A stretch of 64,000 nt of DNA from an uncultured Eubacteriales bacterium. GTDB taxonomy: Bacteria; Bacillota; Clostridia; Oscillospirales; Acutalibacteraceae. The stretch spans positions 60,752-124,751 of the forward strand of contig CAKSFA010000003.1 of the NCBI GenBank assembly GCA_934454125.1. Direction: 5' to 3'. Numbering within the stretch: position 1 is the first letter of the stretch; every line of letters starts with the position of its first letter. The notes under the pieces are model-generated. The model was not told the origin of the DNA. It worked only from the letters and a program-made list of their open reading frames with translations, and ran no database searches. The position numbers and the translations under genes are program-made. Shown here in pieces: positions 35,274-43,414 of the stretch.

Positions 35274-36125
35274 ATGTTTGAAATTTTGGAGAAACGCAGC
35301 TTAAACCCTTCCATGACGTTGATGGTAGTAAGGGCACCCTATGTTGCCAAAAAGGCACAAGCAGGTCAGTTTGTGATTCTTCGTGTGTGTGAGACAGGTG
35401 AGCGGATTCCTCTAACAATAGCTGCTTATGATTGTGCTTTGGGTACTGTAACCATTATTTTTCAAATTGTGGGAAAAACTACGATGTTGCTTAACGAGCT
35501 TGGAGAAGGGGATTTTATTTTGGATTTTATCGGTCCACTAGGCAAAGCCTCTGAGTTAGAAGGTTACCGTAGAGCAGCGGTAATTGGCGGTGGAGCAGGT
35601 TGTGCTATTGCTTATCCGCAGGCAAAAGCGCTGCACGATTTGGGTACGCAGGTGGATATCATTGCCGGTTTTCGTAATACAGATCTGATTATTTTGGAAC
35701 AGGAAATGAGAGATGCTTGTGCCAACTTGTATTTAATGACCGATGATGGATCAAATGGGCACAAGGGCTTTGTCACCACAGCTTTGCAAGAACAGATTGA
35801 ACGCGGAGTTGCGTATGATTTTGTTTTGGCAATTGGTCCGTTGCCAATGATGCGTGCAGTGTGTGAAATGACGAAACAGGTCGGTATTAAAACAATGATC
35901 AGTATGAATTCTATTATGATAGATGGTACGGGCATGTGTGGTTGCTGTCGTTTAACTGTGGATGGACAAACCAAATTTGCCTGTGTGGATGGTCCGGATT
36001 TTGATGGTCATTTAGTAGATTTTGACGAAGCTATCCAACGTGGTGCAATGTATAGAAAACAGGAAAGGGAAGCGGCGGAGGCGTATCATTGTCGTTTGCT
36101 GCAGGGTGCAAAACATGGCAACTAA
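35274..36125 (+). CDS. nfnA: NADH-dependent ferredoxin:NADP+ oxidoreductase, small subunit (NfnA-like)
   Basis: The 283-residue flavoprotein resembles the FAD/NAD-binding subunit of Nfn (also annotated as sulfide dehydrogenase or ferredoxin-NADP reductase alpha). It has a beta-barrel FAD domain ('ERIPLTIAAYD'), an NAD-binding domain ('VIGGGAGCAIAYP') and C-terminal [2Fe-2S] ligands ('GTGMCGCCRL' and 'FACVDGPDF'). With NfnB it couples electron transfer from reduced ferredoxin and NADH to NADP+, a bifurcating route to NADPH in fermentative anaerobes. AAAAAGGGG precedes the ATG at 35274. It overlaps nfnB by 11 bp. Confidence 0.88.
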   Translation: MFEILEKRSLNPSMTLMVVRAPYVAKKAQAGQFVILRVCETGERIPLTIAAYDCALGTVTIIFQIVGKTTMLLNELGEGDFILDFIGPLGKASELEGYRRAAVIGGGAGCAIAYPQAKALHDLGTQVDIIAGFRNTDLIILEQEMRDACANLYLMTDDGSNGHKGFVTTALQEQIERGVAYDFVLAIGPLPMMRAVCEMTKQVGIKTMISMNSIMIDGTGMCGCCRLTVDGQTKFACVDGPDFDGHLVDFDEAIQRGAMYRKQEREAAEAYHCRLLQGAKHGN

Positions 36126-37503
36126 TATGAAACCAGAAAAGACACCTATGCCTGCGCAGGATCCGCTTGTACGCAGTGGGAATTTTGATGAGGTGGAATA
36201 TGGCTATACCCATGAAATGGCACTGGAAGAAGCACAACGCTGCCTGCAATGCAAGCATGCGCCATGTATCACCGGTTGCCCAGTGCAGGTGAAAATACCG
36301 AATTTTATCAAATGTATTATAGATGGTGATATGGATCTTGCTTACGATACCATTCGAGAAACCAGTTCACTTCCGGCGGTTTGTGGCAGGGTGTGTCCAC
36401 AGGAACGGCAGTGTGAAAAGATTTGTGTGCGCGGTATCAAGCATGAAGCTGTGGGCATTGGCCGTTTGGAGCGGTATGTGGCAGACTGGAAAATGCAAAA
36501 TGGCGCTTTGGAAATGAAAAGAGCGAAGCAAAACGGACGGAAAGTGGCTGTGTTGGGAGCAGGGCCAGCAGGCCTGACCTGTGCAGGAGATTTGTGTGCA
36601 AAGGGTTATGATGTTACTATATATGAAGCGTTGCACACTGCAGGTGGCGTATTAATGTATGGAATACCTGAGTTTCGTCTACCAAAAGAGATTGTGCAGA
36701 GAGAGATTGATGGCTTACGTAGCAGTGGCGTGAAAATTGAAACGAATATGGTTGTTGGGCGTGTGTTTTCGGTGGACGAATTATTTGAACAGGGATTCGA
36801 GGCAGTATTTATCGGAACAGGGGCTGGTCTACCACGCTTTATGAATATTCCTGGTGAGGGACTGGGAGGCGTATATTCTGCCAATGAATTTTTAACTAGG
36901 ATCAATTTAATGAAAGCATATCTGCCTGAGTACGATACACCGCTGAATCAACCAGAACGTGTGGCAATTATTGGTGGAGGTAATGTGGCGATGGATGCAG
37001 CGCGCAGCGCGAAACGACTGGGTGCGAAAGAAGTATATATTGTATATCGTCGCTCAGAAGCAGAAATGCCGGCTCGTCTGGAGGAGATTCATCATGCAAA
37101 GGAAGAGGGGATTATCTTTAAGTTGCTGCACAATCCTGTATCAATTCTTGGTGATGAGCAAGGGCATGTGCGTGCGATTGAATGTGTAACGATGGAGTTG
37201 GGTGAACCGGACGAATCCGGCAGACGTTCGCCTGTGGTAGTGGAAGGCTCTAACTTTGAGTTGGAGGTGGATAGTGTAATTATGGCCATCGGAAATTCAC
37301 CCAATCCATTGATTTGTCAGACGACGCAGGGTTTGGAACAAAATAAAAAGGGCTGCATTGTGGTCGATGAGGCAATGCATACAACTCGTGAGGGAGTTTT
37401 TGCAGGCGGAGATGTTGTGACAGGTGCGGCTACCGTAATTTTAGCGATGGGCGCTGGTAAAGATGCTGCGGCAGCAATAGATGCTTATTTGCAGACGAAA
37501 TAG
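36115..37503 (+). CDS. nfnB: NADH-dependent ferredoxin:NADP+ oxidoreductase, large subunit (NfnB-like; GltD family)
   Basis: The 462-residue protein has an N-terminal ferredoxin-like domain with two cysteine clusters ('CLQCKHAPCITGCPV' and 'CGRVCPQERQCEKIC'), then two nucleotide-binding folds ('VLGAGPAGLTCAGDL' and 'IIGGGNVAMDAARS'), as in GltD-family proteins and the NfnB subunit. The family is often annotated as glutamate synthase small subunit, but no gltB-type large subunit is nearby and the partner upstream is NfnA-like, which favours Nfn. The ATG at 36115 lies inside the end of nfnA; the ATG at 36127 is an alternative. Confidence 0.88.
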   Translation: MATNMKPEKTPMPAQDPLVRSGNFDEVEYGYTHEMALEEAQRCLQCKHAPCITGCPVQVKIPNFIKCIIDGDMDLAYDTIRETSSLPAVCGRVCPQERQCEKICVRGIKHEAVGIGRLERYVADWKMQNGALEMKRAKQNGRKVAVLGAGPAGLTCAGDLCAKGYDVTIYEALHTAGGVLMYGIPEFRLPKEIVQREIDGLRSSGVKIETNMVVGRVFSVDELFEQGFEAVFIGTGAGLPRFMNIPGEGLGGVYSANEFLTRINLMKAYLPEYDTPLNQPERVAIIGGGNVAMDAARSAKRLGAKEVYIVYRRSEAEMPARLEEIHHAKEEGIIFKLLHNPVSILGDEQGHVRAIECVTMELGEPDESGRRSPVVVEGSNFELEVDSVIMAIGNSPNPLICQTTQGLEQNKKGCIVVDEAMHTTREGVFAGGDVVTGAATVILAMGAGKDAAAAIDAYLQTK

Positions 37504-37537
37504 AAAAAACACGCTGTGTATACAGTGTGTTTTTTAT
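37504..37537 (+). terminator. Intrinsic terminator after nfnB
   Basis: An A-tract, ACAC-GCTGT, loop GTAT, ACAGTGTGT and a T-run form a near-perfect hairpin directly after the stop codon. Confidence 0.88.
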
Positions 37538-37550
37538 TTTGTTTTGCGAA

Positions 37551-37580
37551 TCATATGCCATGCGTGTCCGCATATACATA
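37551..37580 (+). promoter_or_regulatory. Possible sigma-E-type sporulation promoter before the spoIVF-like genes
   Basis: TCATATG (37551-37557) resembles the sigma-E -35 element and CATATACATA (37571-37580) resembles its -10 (CATACAnT) at 13-15 bp spacing. In B. subtilis the spoIVF operon is under sigma-E. Against it: the start point would fall within or next to the ribosome binding site at 37584. Confidence 0.35.
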
Positions 37581-37599
37581 GACAGGAGGAGGGGTGTTT

Positions 37600-38454
37600 A
37601 TGTTCAAACGGAACCGTGCGTATAGCATGGAGGATTTGCAAGTGTTAGAGGAAGCAGAGTATCAACCAGAACTACGGCGCAAAAATGAGTTGATAGACAA
37701 TAATGAACAGATAGAGACAGTACCGAAAGAGTCAGATGAAATACTACCTGAGGACGGTGTATACCGTAAGCGTATACGACTGCAAAATGGTCGCTTTTTG
37801 CTTACAGTGCAGACGGGAGCGTGTGTACTGGCATTACTGGCTGCAATCGGTTTGCGATTGTTTGGTGGTGTGGTTTACGAGACAGTGCGACAGTGGTACC
37901 TTGGTACGGCTTATGCTTCTATTACTGTGCGTGTGACTAAGGAGGATTTGCTGAAGATGTTTGGAGACGATACTGCGTCGGTAGCAACTGACACACAAAC
38001 GGTGCAAACGGGAGCGGGGATACAAAATACTGCATTGGCTGTGACTTACGGCAAAAATAGAGAAGGACCAGTGACGCTTTCGGTATTACTGCGCAAACCG
38101 GTAGAGAATGGAACAATCACTTCTGCCTTTGGAGAACGGAACGGTGTATTTCATCAAGGGATTGACATTGGTGCCGCGGAGGATACACCAATTATTGCGT
38201 GTTTGACTGGAACAGTAAAAGAAGTAGGGGAAAATGATTCTTACGGCAATTATATAGTGTTAGATCATGGCAGCGGTATAGAAACACGGTATGCGCATTG
38301 CAGCAGTATTACAGTAAAACAGGGAGAACATGTTAATATGGGGGCGGAAATTGCGAAAATGGGCAGCAGTGGTGATGCTACTGGGACACATTTGCATTTG
38401 GAACTTTTGATCAACGGTGTGCCATATGATCCGCAAACGGTATTGCAGGGGTAG
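37600..38454 (+). CDS. spoIVFA: SpoIVFA-like membrane protein with M23 (LytM) domain
   Basis: The 284-residue protein has a charged cytoplasmic N-terminus (~65 residues), a transmembrane helix (about 75-95) and a C-terminal extracytoplasmic M23/LytM domain. Zinc and catalytic positions look intact: 'HQGIDIG', 'RYAHCSS' and 'THLHLEL'. SpoIVFA in B. subtilis tethers and restrains the protease SpoIVFB, which is encoded next, as here. The order M23-M50-radical SAM-DUF2344 recurs in Clostridia and supports the name. The ATG at 37600 follows GGAGGAGGGG; a GTG at 37594 is too close. It might instead be an active endopeptidase. Confidence 0.75.
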   Translation: MFKRNRAYSMEDLQVLEEAEYQPELRRKNELIDNNEQIETVPKESDEILPEDGVYRKRIRLQNGRFLLTVQTGACVLALLAAIGLRLFGGVVYETVRQWYLGTAYASITVRVTKEDLLKMFGDDTASVATDTQTVQTGAGIQNTALAVTYGKNREGPVTLSVLLRKPVENGTITSAFGERNGVFHQGIDIGAAEDTPIIACLTGTVKEVGENDSYGNYIVLDHGSGIETRYAHCSSITVKQGEHVNMGAEIAKMGSSGDATGTHLHLELLINGVPYDPQTVLQG

Positions 38455-38457
38455 TGT

Positions 38458-39069
38458 ATGCGGTTTCAGGTAAAGCAGTGTACGGTAGAGTTACACTATT
38501 TATTTTTTGCTGTGATTGCCTTTTTTTTATTTACCGATACTACAGGTACAGCATTATTGGGGTTGGCTGCAACAATACTCCATGAAGGCGGGCATTTTCT
38601 AGTGATCTTATGGTATGCTGGAACGGTAAAAGCGGTACGATTTCATGCGTTTGGTGTAGATGTAGAAGAAGTAAAGCGCGCAAAGCGCGGGTATGCGATA
38701 GATGTTCTGGTATCTTTGGCGGGACCGCTTGCCAATCTTGTTGGTGGATTATTTTGTGCATTGCTGTATTTTTATTGGCAGAGCCCGGTTTTACAGGAGT
38801 TTATAGTTGTAAACGGGACCTTGGCAGCGTTTCATTTATTGCCGGTGGAAACGTTGGACGGCGGACAGGCGCTGTATGCTTTGCTGTGCTGCAGATATAC
38901 TCCTAAAATAGCAGCGAATATTGTTGCAGTTGTTTCTTTTCTGGTATTACTGCCAACGGCAGTGCTGGGATTTTTCTTATTATTACAATCTCGGTATAAT
39001 TTTACGCTGTTTTTTATCAGCATTTATTTAATGATTTTGCTTGTGCTTAAACGCGGACGTTTTTTTTAG
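38458..39069 (+). CDS. spoIVFB: SpoIVFB-like intramembrane metalloprotease (M50)
   Basis: The 203-residue polytopic membrane protein carries the zinc motif 'HEGGH' at about residues 43-47 and the distal ligand region 'LLPVETLDGGQAL', typical of SpoIVFB-type site-2 proteases. In B. subtilis this enzyme cleaves pro-sigma-K in the mother cell membrane. It starts 3 bp after the upstream M23 gene. It has no C-terminal CBS domain within its 203 residues, which some SpoIVFB proteins do have. Name rests on motif, context and pairing; the pro-sigma-K substrate is not in the window. Confidence 0.78.
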   Translation: MRFQVKQCTVELHYLFFAVIAFFLFTDTTGTALLGLAATILHEGGHFLVILWYAGTVKAVRFHAFGVDVEEVKRAKRGYAIDVLVSLAGPLANLVGGLFCALLYFYWQSPVLQEFIVVNGTLAAFHLLPVETLDGGQALYALLCCRYTPKIAANIVAVVSFLVLLPTAVLGFFLLLQSRYNFTLFFISIYLMILLVLKRGRFF

Positions 39070-39074
39070 TCTGA

Positions 39075-39103
39075 TTGCATTTATTTGTTGAAAACGGTAT
39101 AAT
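39075..39103 (+). promoter_or_regulatory. Promoter of the radical SAM-DUF2344 operon
   Basis: TTGCAT (39075-39080), 17 bp and a perfect TATAAT (39098-39103) lie directly after the spoIVFB-like stop codon, giving a leader of about 57 nt. Confidence 0.8.
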
Positions 39104-39166
39104 AGCAATCGAAACATAAAGCGAAAGGAACAGACGTTGCACTAGACAGCGGTTAGGGAACAGGCG

Positions 39167-41008
39167 ATGAATCAAAGCATGGAGCGCATATTGGCAAAGG
39201 TACAAAAACCTGGCAGGTATGTCGGCGGTGAGCTTAATGCCGTAATCAAAGATAAAACAACGGTAGATGTACGCTTTGCATTTTGCTTTCCGGATGTGTA
39301 TGAAGTGGGAATGTCGCACCTAGGATTGAAAATTTTATATAGCCTACTTAACAATGAGTCGGATATTTGGTGTGAACGAGTATTTGCGCCATGGGTAGAT
39401 ATGGAACAGGAGATGCGTGCCAATGGGATGCCTTTATTTGCGTTGGAAAGCGGAGACAGTGTGGCGGAATTTGATTTTATCGGTTTTACCCTGCAATATG
39501 AGTTAAGCTACACCAATATTTTAAATATGTTGGATCTGGCGGGAGTTCCGCTTAAAACTTGTGATCGAACGGAACTGACCCAGATTGTGGTAGCTGGCGG
39601 TCCGTGCGCCTGTAACCCCGAACCGCTTGCCGATTTTATTGATCTGTTTTTTATCGGTGAAGGAGAACGAGTGGATTTAGAAGTTATTCGTTTGTATCAG
39701 GCTTGTAAAAAGTCTGGTAAAAGCCGTGCAGAATTTTTACAAGAGGCGGCACGGATTGAGGGGGTTTATGTACCGTCATTGTATACGGTTTTGTACCATG
39801 CAGATGGAACCATTGCTGGCATGGAACCGCACTACGGTGCGCCAAAAATTGTGCGTAAGCGTGTAGAACTGGATATGGATATGGCGTACTTTCCGGATAA
39901 AATGATTGTGCCAAGTATTGAGATTGTACATGACAGGGCAGTCGCAGAGGTGCAGCGCGGATGTATTCGCGGTTGTCGGTTTTGCCAGGCGGGTTTTATT
40001 TACCGGCCAGTGAGAGAAAAATCGGTAGATCAAATTAACAAGCAGTGTCGTTCTATTACTGAGCAGACGGGTTATGATGAAATTTCGCTGTCTTCTTTGA
40101 GTACCAGTGACTATAGTCAGATTGATACGCTTTTGGAAACACTGCTTGCATGGACGAACGATGAGAAAATCAGTGTTTCGCTGCCGTCTTTACGTGTAGA
40201 TGGATTTCGTAATGAAATGATGGACAAGTTGAAAACAGTGCGCCGCAGCGGCTTAACTTTTGCGCCTGAAGCGGGAACACAGCGTATGCGTGATGTAATT
40301 AATAAAAATGTAACAGAGGAAGAACTTCTGAAAACAGTGCGCACTGCGTTTTCAGGAGGCTGGACTACCATTAAACTATATTTTATGATTGGTTTACCAA
40401 CAGAAACAATGGATGATGTTGCCGGGATTGCACGTTTAGGACAAAAGGTTGTAGAAGCCTTTTATGATATGCCAGGTCGTGTTAAGGGAAAGAGCGTTAA
40501 GGTAACATGCAGTGCGTCTTCTTTTGTACCAAAAGCATTTACACCCTTTCAGTGGGAGCCGCAGGATAGTATAGAAACATTAAAGGAAAAGCAGGCACAT
40601 TTGTTGTCTAGTGTGCATAGTAAAAAGTTGATATGCAACTGGCATGATGCAAGCACCAGTTTTTTGGAAGGTGTGTTTGCTCGAGGAGACCGAAAGCTTT
40701 GCAAAGTGTTGGAAGAAGCGTTTTTACAGGGATGTAAATTTGACGGTTGGTCAGAATTTTTTTCGCTTCCAAAATGGCAGGAGATATTTCAAATTTGCGG
40801 AGTAGATCCTGCGTTTTATAATCAACGTCGACGCGATTTTGATGAGGTATTACCGTGGGATCATTTGGATTATGGCATTAAAAAATCATTTTTGATCCGA
40901 GAGTGTGAACTGTCGTATCACAGTTCTACAACGCCCAATTGTGCAGAGGCTTGCTCTGCCTGCGGAGCAACCTGTTTTGGTGGGGGGATTTGCTTTGAAA
41001 AACGTTAG
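39167..41008 (+). CDS. TIGR03960-type B12-binding-like radical SAM protein
   Basis: The 613-residue protein has an N-terminal part resembling a B12-binding radical SAM N-domain ('FPDVYEVGMSHLGLKILY') and a radical SAM core with Cys266, Cys270 and Cys273 ('RGCIRGCRFCQAG'). The C-terminus has a further cysteine cluster ('CAEACSACGATCFGGGIC'). This matches the TIGR03960 family, whose genes are followed by DUF2344 (TIGR03936) genes, often before rng. In some bacteria the two are fused. The reaction is unknown; an RNA or ribosome modification has been suspected from context. The 3' end overlaps the next gene by 14 bp. Confidence 0.9.
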   Translation: MNQSMERILAKVQKPGRYVGGELNAVIKDKTTVDVRFAFCFPDVYEVGMSHLGLKILYSLLNNESDIWCERVFAPWVDMEQEMRANGMPLFALESGDSVAEFDFIGFTLQYELSYTNILNMLDLAGVPLKTCDRTELTQIVVAGGPCACNPEPLADFIDLFFIGEGERVDLEVIRLYQACKKSGKSRAEFLQEAARIEGVYVPSLYTVLYHADGTIAGMEPHYGAPKIVRKRVELDMDMAYFPDKMIVPSIEIVHDRAVAEVQRGCIRGCRFCQAGFIYRPVREKSVDQINKQCRSITEQTGYDEISLSSLSTSDYSQIDTLLETLLAWTNDEKISVSLPSLRVDGFRNEMMDKLKTVRRSGLTFAPEAGTQRMRDVINKNVTEEELLKTVRTAFSGGWTTIKLYFMIGLPTETMDDVAGIARLGQKVVEAFYDMPGRVKGKSVKVTCSASSFVPKAFTPFQWEPQDSIETLKEKQAHLLSSVHSKKLICNWHDASTSFLEGVFARGDRKLCKVLEEAFLQGCKFDGWSEFFSLPKWQEIFQICGVDPAFYNQRRRDFDEVLPWDHLDYGIKKSFLIRECELSYHSSTTPNCAEACSACGATCFGGGICFEKR

Positions 41009-41651
41009 GATCTGGTTTTCAAAATGCGGCACAGCAAAATATATTTCTCATTTGGATTTAAATCGCTGTATGGCTCGCGCATTTCATAGAGCGAAACTAC
41101 CGATCTGGTATACAGAAGGGTTTAATCCGCATGCGTTTGTTACTTTTGCGCTACCTTTGTCGTTGGGTGTAGAAGGTAGGCGAGAATCTATGGATATTCG
41201 TTTGTTAGAAGATGTGCCGAAAGAAGAACTTATCAGCCGTTTAAACAACGGTTTGCCAACAGATATTCGTGTTTATGATGTAACGGAGCCACAGATGAAA
41301 CCGGGCAAAATTACATATGCAGACTATGAAATTCATTACAATGCACAAGACCGAGACGTGCATACATTGGCAGAACAGTTGAATCATTTGTTACAACAGG
41401 ATGAAATTTTGGTGCAGAAAAAAGCGAAATCAGGAGAGAGAACAGTCAATTTGCAGGGCTGTTTTGGTGTTTATGAGCTTACCGAGGAGCAAGAGGTCGT
41501 TGTGTTGCGTATTACGTTGCCGGCGGGTAGTGTAGAGAATATCAATCCGGCATTGTTCATGGAAGCTGCACAGAGATATTTAAACTGTACATTACATGCG
41601 CAAACGGTACGTTTAAATTTGTATGATGAACAGATGCAGGAGTTTGCTTAG
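40995..41651 (+). CDS. DUF2344 (TIGR03936) domain protein
   Basis: The 218-residue protein starts at a TTG (40995) behind a G-rich site inside the end of the radical SAM gene, giving the family N-terminus 'MKNVRIWFSKCGTAKYISHLD'. It has 'LPIWYTEGFNPH' and 'ALPLSLGVEG' segments typical of DUF2344. Its tight coupling and occasional fusion with TIGR03960 proteins imply joint action, but the function is unknown. In many Clostridia rng (RNase G) and rplU follow; here the next gene is rplS with its own promoter. Confidence 0.88.
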   Translation: MKNVRIWFSKCGTAKYISHLDLNRCMARAFHRAKLPIWYTEGFNPHAFVTFALPLSLGVEGRRESMDIRLLEDVPKEELISRLNNGLPTDIRVYDVTEPQMKPGKITYADYEIHYNAQDRDVHTLAEQLNHLLQQDEILVQKKAKSGERTVNLQGCFGVYELTEEQEVVVLRITLPAGSVENINPALFMEAAQRYLNCTLHAQTVRLNLYDEQMQEFA

Positions 41652-41665
41652 TAGGTAAAAAATGC

Positions 41666-41694
41666 TTGCATTTTTTTAAGAGTTGTGATATGCT
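41666..41694 (+). promoter_or_regulatory. Promoter of rplS
   Basis: TTGCAT (41666-41671), 17 bp, TATGCT (41689-41694). Transcription would start near 41,701, giving a leader of about 120 nt. Confidence 0.7.
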
Positions 41695-41700
41695 GTATTA

Positions 41701-41815
41701 GCATCTTTATGCCGTCAGACCACTGACGGGAGTTTGATGCCCGACGTTTGTCGAGACATGAAAGCGGGCAGTCCTCTATCCGATGGATATGAATGTCTGA
41801 AAATTAAGGAGGATT
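41701..41815 (+). ncRNA. Structured mRNA leader of rplS, probable ribosomal protein autoregulatory element
   Basis: Several mutually compatible helices can be drawn: CCGTCAG/CTGACGG (41712-41718 with 41723-41729), TGCCCG/CGGGCA (41738-41743 with 41765-41770), TATCC/GGATA (41777-41781 with 41785-41789) and a closing AGACAT/ATGTCT (41754-41759 with 41793-41798). The second and last helices interleave, which would make a pseudoknot or two alternative states. L19 leaders are known in other Firmicutes, but I could not match this one to a published consensus from memory. Confidence 0.55.
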
Positions 41816-41820
41816 CCAAG

Positions 41821-42165
41821 ATGGATGCATTAAAGCTCATCGCGAAAGATTCAATGAAATCAGAAATTCCGAACATTGAAATCGGCGATACAATTAAAAT
41901 TGACGTAAATATTCGCGAAGGTGAAAGAGAAAGAATTCAGGTGTTTGAAGGTACTGTAATTGCCCGTAAGGGTAGCGGTATCTCTGAAACCTTTACGGTA
42001 AGACGTGTTTCTTACGGTGTTGGTGTAGAAAGAGTATTTCCGCTGCACAGTCCTAATGTAAAAGGTGTCAAACTAGTGCGCAAAGGCCATGTACGTAGAG
42101 CTAAGCTCTATTATCTACGCCACAGAGTGGGTAAGGCAGCAAAATTGAAAGAAAAAATTCAATAA
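41821..42165 (+). CDS. rplS: 50S ribosomal protein L19
   Basis: L19 (114 residues) lies at the 30S-50S interface. The product starts '[18 protein letters not shown]' and contains 'GDTIKIDV', '[15 protein letters not shown]' and '[21 protein letters not shown]', all diagnostic. The ATG at 41821 follows AAGGAGG; the frame also opens at 41734, but that part is the structured leader. A terminator ends the unit after one gene, so rplS is separated from the lepB-rbgA-rnhB genes that usually follow it by a two-gene insertion. Confidence 0.98.
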   Translation: MDALKLIAKDSMKSEIPNIEIGDTIKIDVNIREGERERIQVFEGTVIARKGSGISETFTVRRVSYGVGVERVFPLHSPNVKGVKLVRKGHVRRAKLYYLRHRVGKAAKLKEKIQ

Positions 42166-42170
42166 GCAAG

Positions 42171-42204
42171 GTAAAAGAGGCGTAAGATTGCGTCTCTTTT
42201 TTGT
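42171..42204 (+). terminator. Intrinsic terminator after rplS
   Basis: AAAAGAGGCG pairs with GCGTCTCTTTT (one bulge) and ends in a T-run. Confidence 0.85.
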
Positions 42205-42243
42205 TTTCTGAAATTTTTGGTCAAATTGTGGAAAGATAAAAAA

Positions 42244-42299
42244 TTGCAACCAAATAATCTTTTTGCACCGATTGCACGAGCGATGTTTTTGGTTGCAAA
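42244..42299. promoter_or_regulatory. Inverted repeat upstream of the glycosyltransferase promoter
   Basis: TTGCAACCAAA (42244-42254) and TTTGGTTGCAA (42288-42298) are perfect 11-bp inverted arms about 33 bp apart. They end just before the -10 region at 42306, so the element may be an operator with looping or a cruciform. Inference only. Confidence 0.45.
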
Positions 42300-42302
42300 G
42301 CA

Positions 42303-42311
42303 TGGTATAAT
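42303..42311 (+). promoter_or_regulatory. Extended -10 promoter of the GT2-flippase genes
   Basis: TGG followed by a perfect TATAAT (42306-42311) makes an extended -10; no good -35 is seen at the normal spacing, so activation or the extended element may compensate. Confidence 0.6.
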
Positions 42312-42342
42312 ATGCTAAAATTGTACTGATTATTGAAATGAT

Positions 42343-42371
42343 AAAATACACAGGCTAAAGGTGTGTATTTT
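42343..42371 (+). promoter_or_regulatory. Perfect 10-bp hairpin just before the GT2 ribosome binding site
   Basis: AAAATACACA (42343-42352), 9-nt loop, TGTGTATTTT (42362-42371). It ends 7 nt before AAGGTGG. It lacks the T-run expected of a terminator on this side, so it could shield the binding site or act as an attenuator. Confidence 0.5.
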
Positions 42372-42391
42372 GAAAAAAGGTGGCACATAAC

Positions 42392-43384
42392 GTGGAAAAA
42401 CTATTAAGTATTTCGATTGCTGCATATAATGTGGAGCGATATTTGCAGCATACCTTAGAATCTTTGGTATCTTCTGAAATTTTGGATGACATTGAAGTTT
42501 TGATCGTAGATGATGGATCTAAAGATCGTACGGCGGAAATTGGAAAAAAATTTGAAGCGCGCTACCCGAATTCATTTCGTGTAATTTCTAAGCCAAATGG
42601 CGGCTATGGTTCTACAATTAATGCAGCCGTTGATGCTGCCCGTGGTTTGTATTTTAAAACACTGGATGGCGATGACTGGTTTGATACAGAACAATTTACT
42701 GCATTTGTAAAGGCTTTACGCCAAATGGATGCAGATATGGTGATTACACCCTTTACTATGGTGCATGAGGATACCGGGGAACGAGAATTGATTTCTTGTG
42801 GACGAAAGCATCAATCAGAAAATATATTGTTTGACCATTTGCCTAAAGAAATTTATCCTTATATTCGGATGCATGGTATTGCGTATCGCACAGTATTATT
42901 GAAAGAACATCAGATTCGTATTGGAGAGCATTGCTTTTATACCGATATTGAATATATTGCGTTTCCGATTGTTTTTGTGCAAACGGTTAATTTTTTGGAT
43001 TACAGTGTATATCAATACAGACTTGGTCTGGAGGGGCAAAGTGTTAGCCTAAAGGGGTTTCGCAAGCATTATAAGGATCATTTGCGAGTAACGCAGCGTA
43101 TGCTACAATTTTATCAGGAGCGCCGAGCTGCAGGGCTTTCAAAAGAAAAGGATCAATTTTTGTTTGAGATTTTAGCTGGCTTAGTCGAGATGCAGATACG
43201 GATTTTTTTTGTATTGGAAAATTCACCGCAAACCAAACAGGAATTTCAGAGTTTTGACCAGTTTTTAAAGGAGCAGAACCCAGAACTTTATGCCTCTGTA
43301 CCTGGTAAAAAGATCGCCTTGCTGCGCAAAAGTAATTTTAAACTGTTGGGGCTTATGAAGGCGTACTGCAAAAATAAGCTATAA
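42392..43384 (+). CDS. Family 2 glycosyltransferase
   Basis: The 330-residue GT-A type enzyme has the N-terminal motif 'LSISIAAYNVERYLQHTLESL', 'VLIVDDGSKDRT' (nucleotide-sugar binding Asp pair) and 'KTLDGDDWFD' (metal-binding DxD-type). No strong transmembrane segment is seen, so it probably works at the inner membrane face. The GTG at 42392 is chosen for AAGGTGG 7 bp upstream over a GTG at 42380. It is followed after 30 bp by a Wzx-type flippase, so it probably adds sugar to a lipid-linked glycan that the flippase moves outward. Substrate unknown. Confidence 0.87.
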   Translation: MEKLLSISIAAYNVERYLQHTLESLVSSEILDDIEVLIVDDGSKDRTAEIGKKFEARYPNSFRVISKPNGGYGSTINAAVDAARGLYFKTLDGDDWFDTEQFTAFVKALRQMDADMVITPFTMVHEDTGERELISCGRKHQSENILFDHLPKEIYPYIRMHGIAYRTVLLKEHQIRIGEHCFYTDIEYIAFPIVFVQTVNFLDYSVYQYRLGLEGQSVSLKGFRKHYKDHLRVTQRMLQFYQERRAAGLSKEKDQFLFEILAGLVEMQIRIFFVLENSPQTKQEFQSFDQFLKEQNPELYASVPGKKIALLRKSNFKLLGLMKAYCKNKL

Positions 43385-43414
43385 GCTATTTTGTTTAAGA
43401 AATCGGGTGTTGAA

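Noticed and set aside
36115..37503. Glutamate synthase small subunit
   Set aside because: The GltD-type fold is shared, but the coupled upstream gene is an NfnA-like flavoprotein and no large glutamate synthase subunit is nearby.
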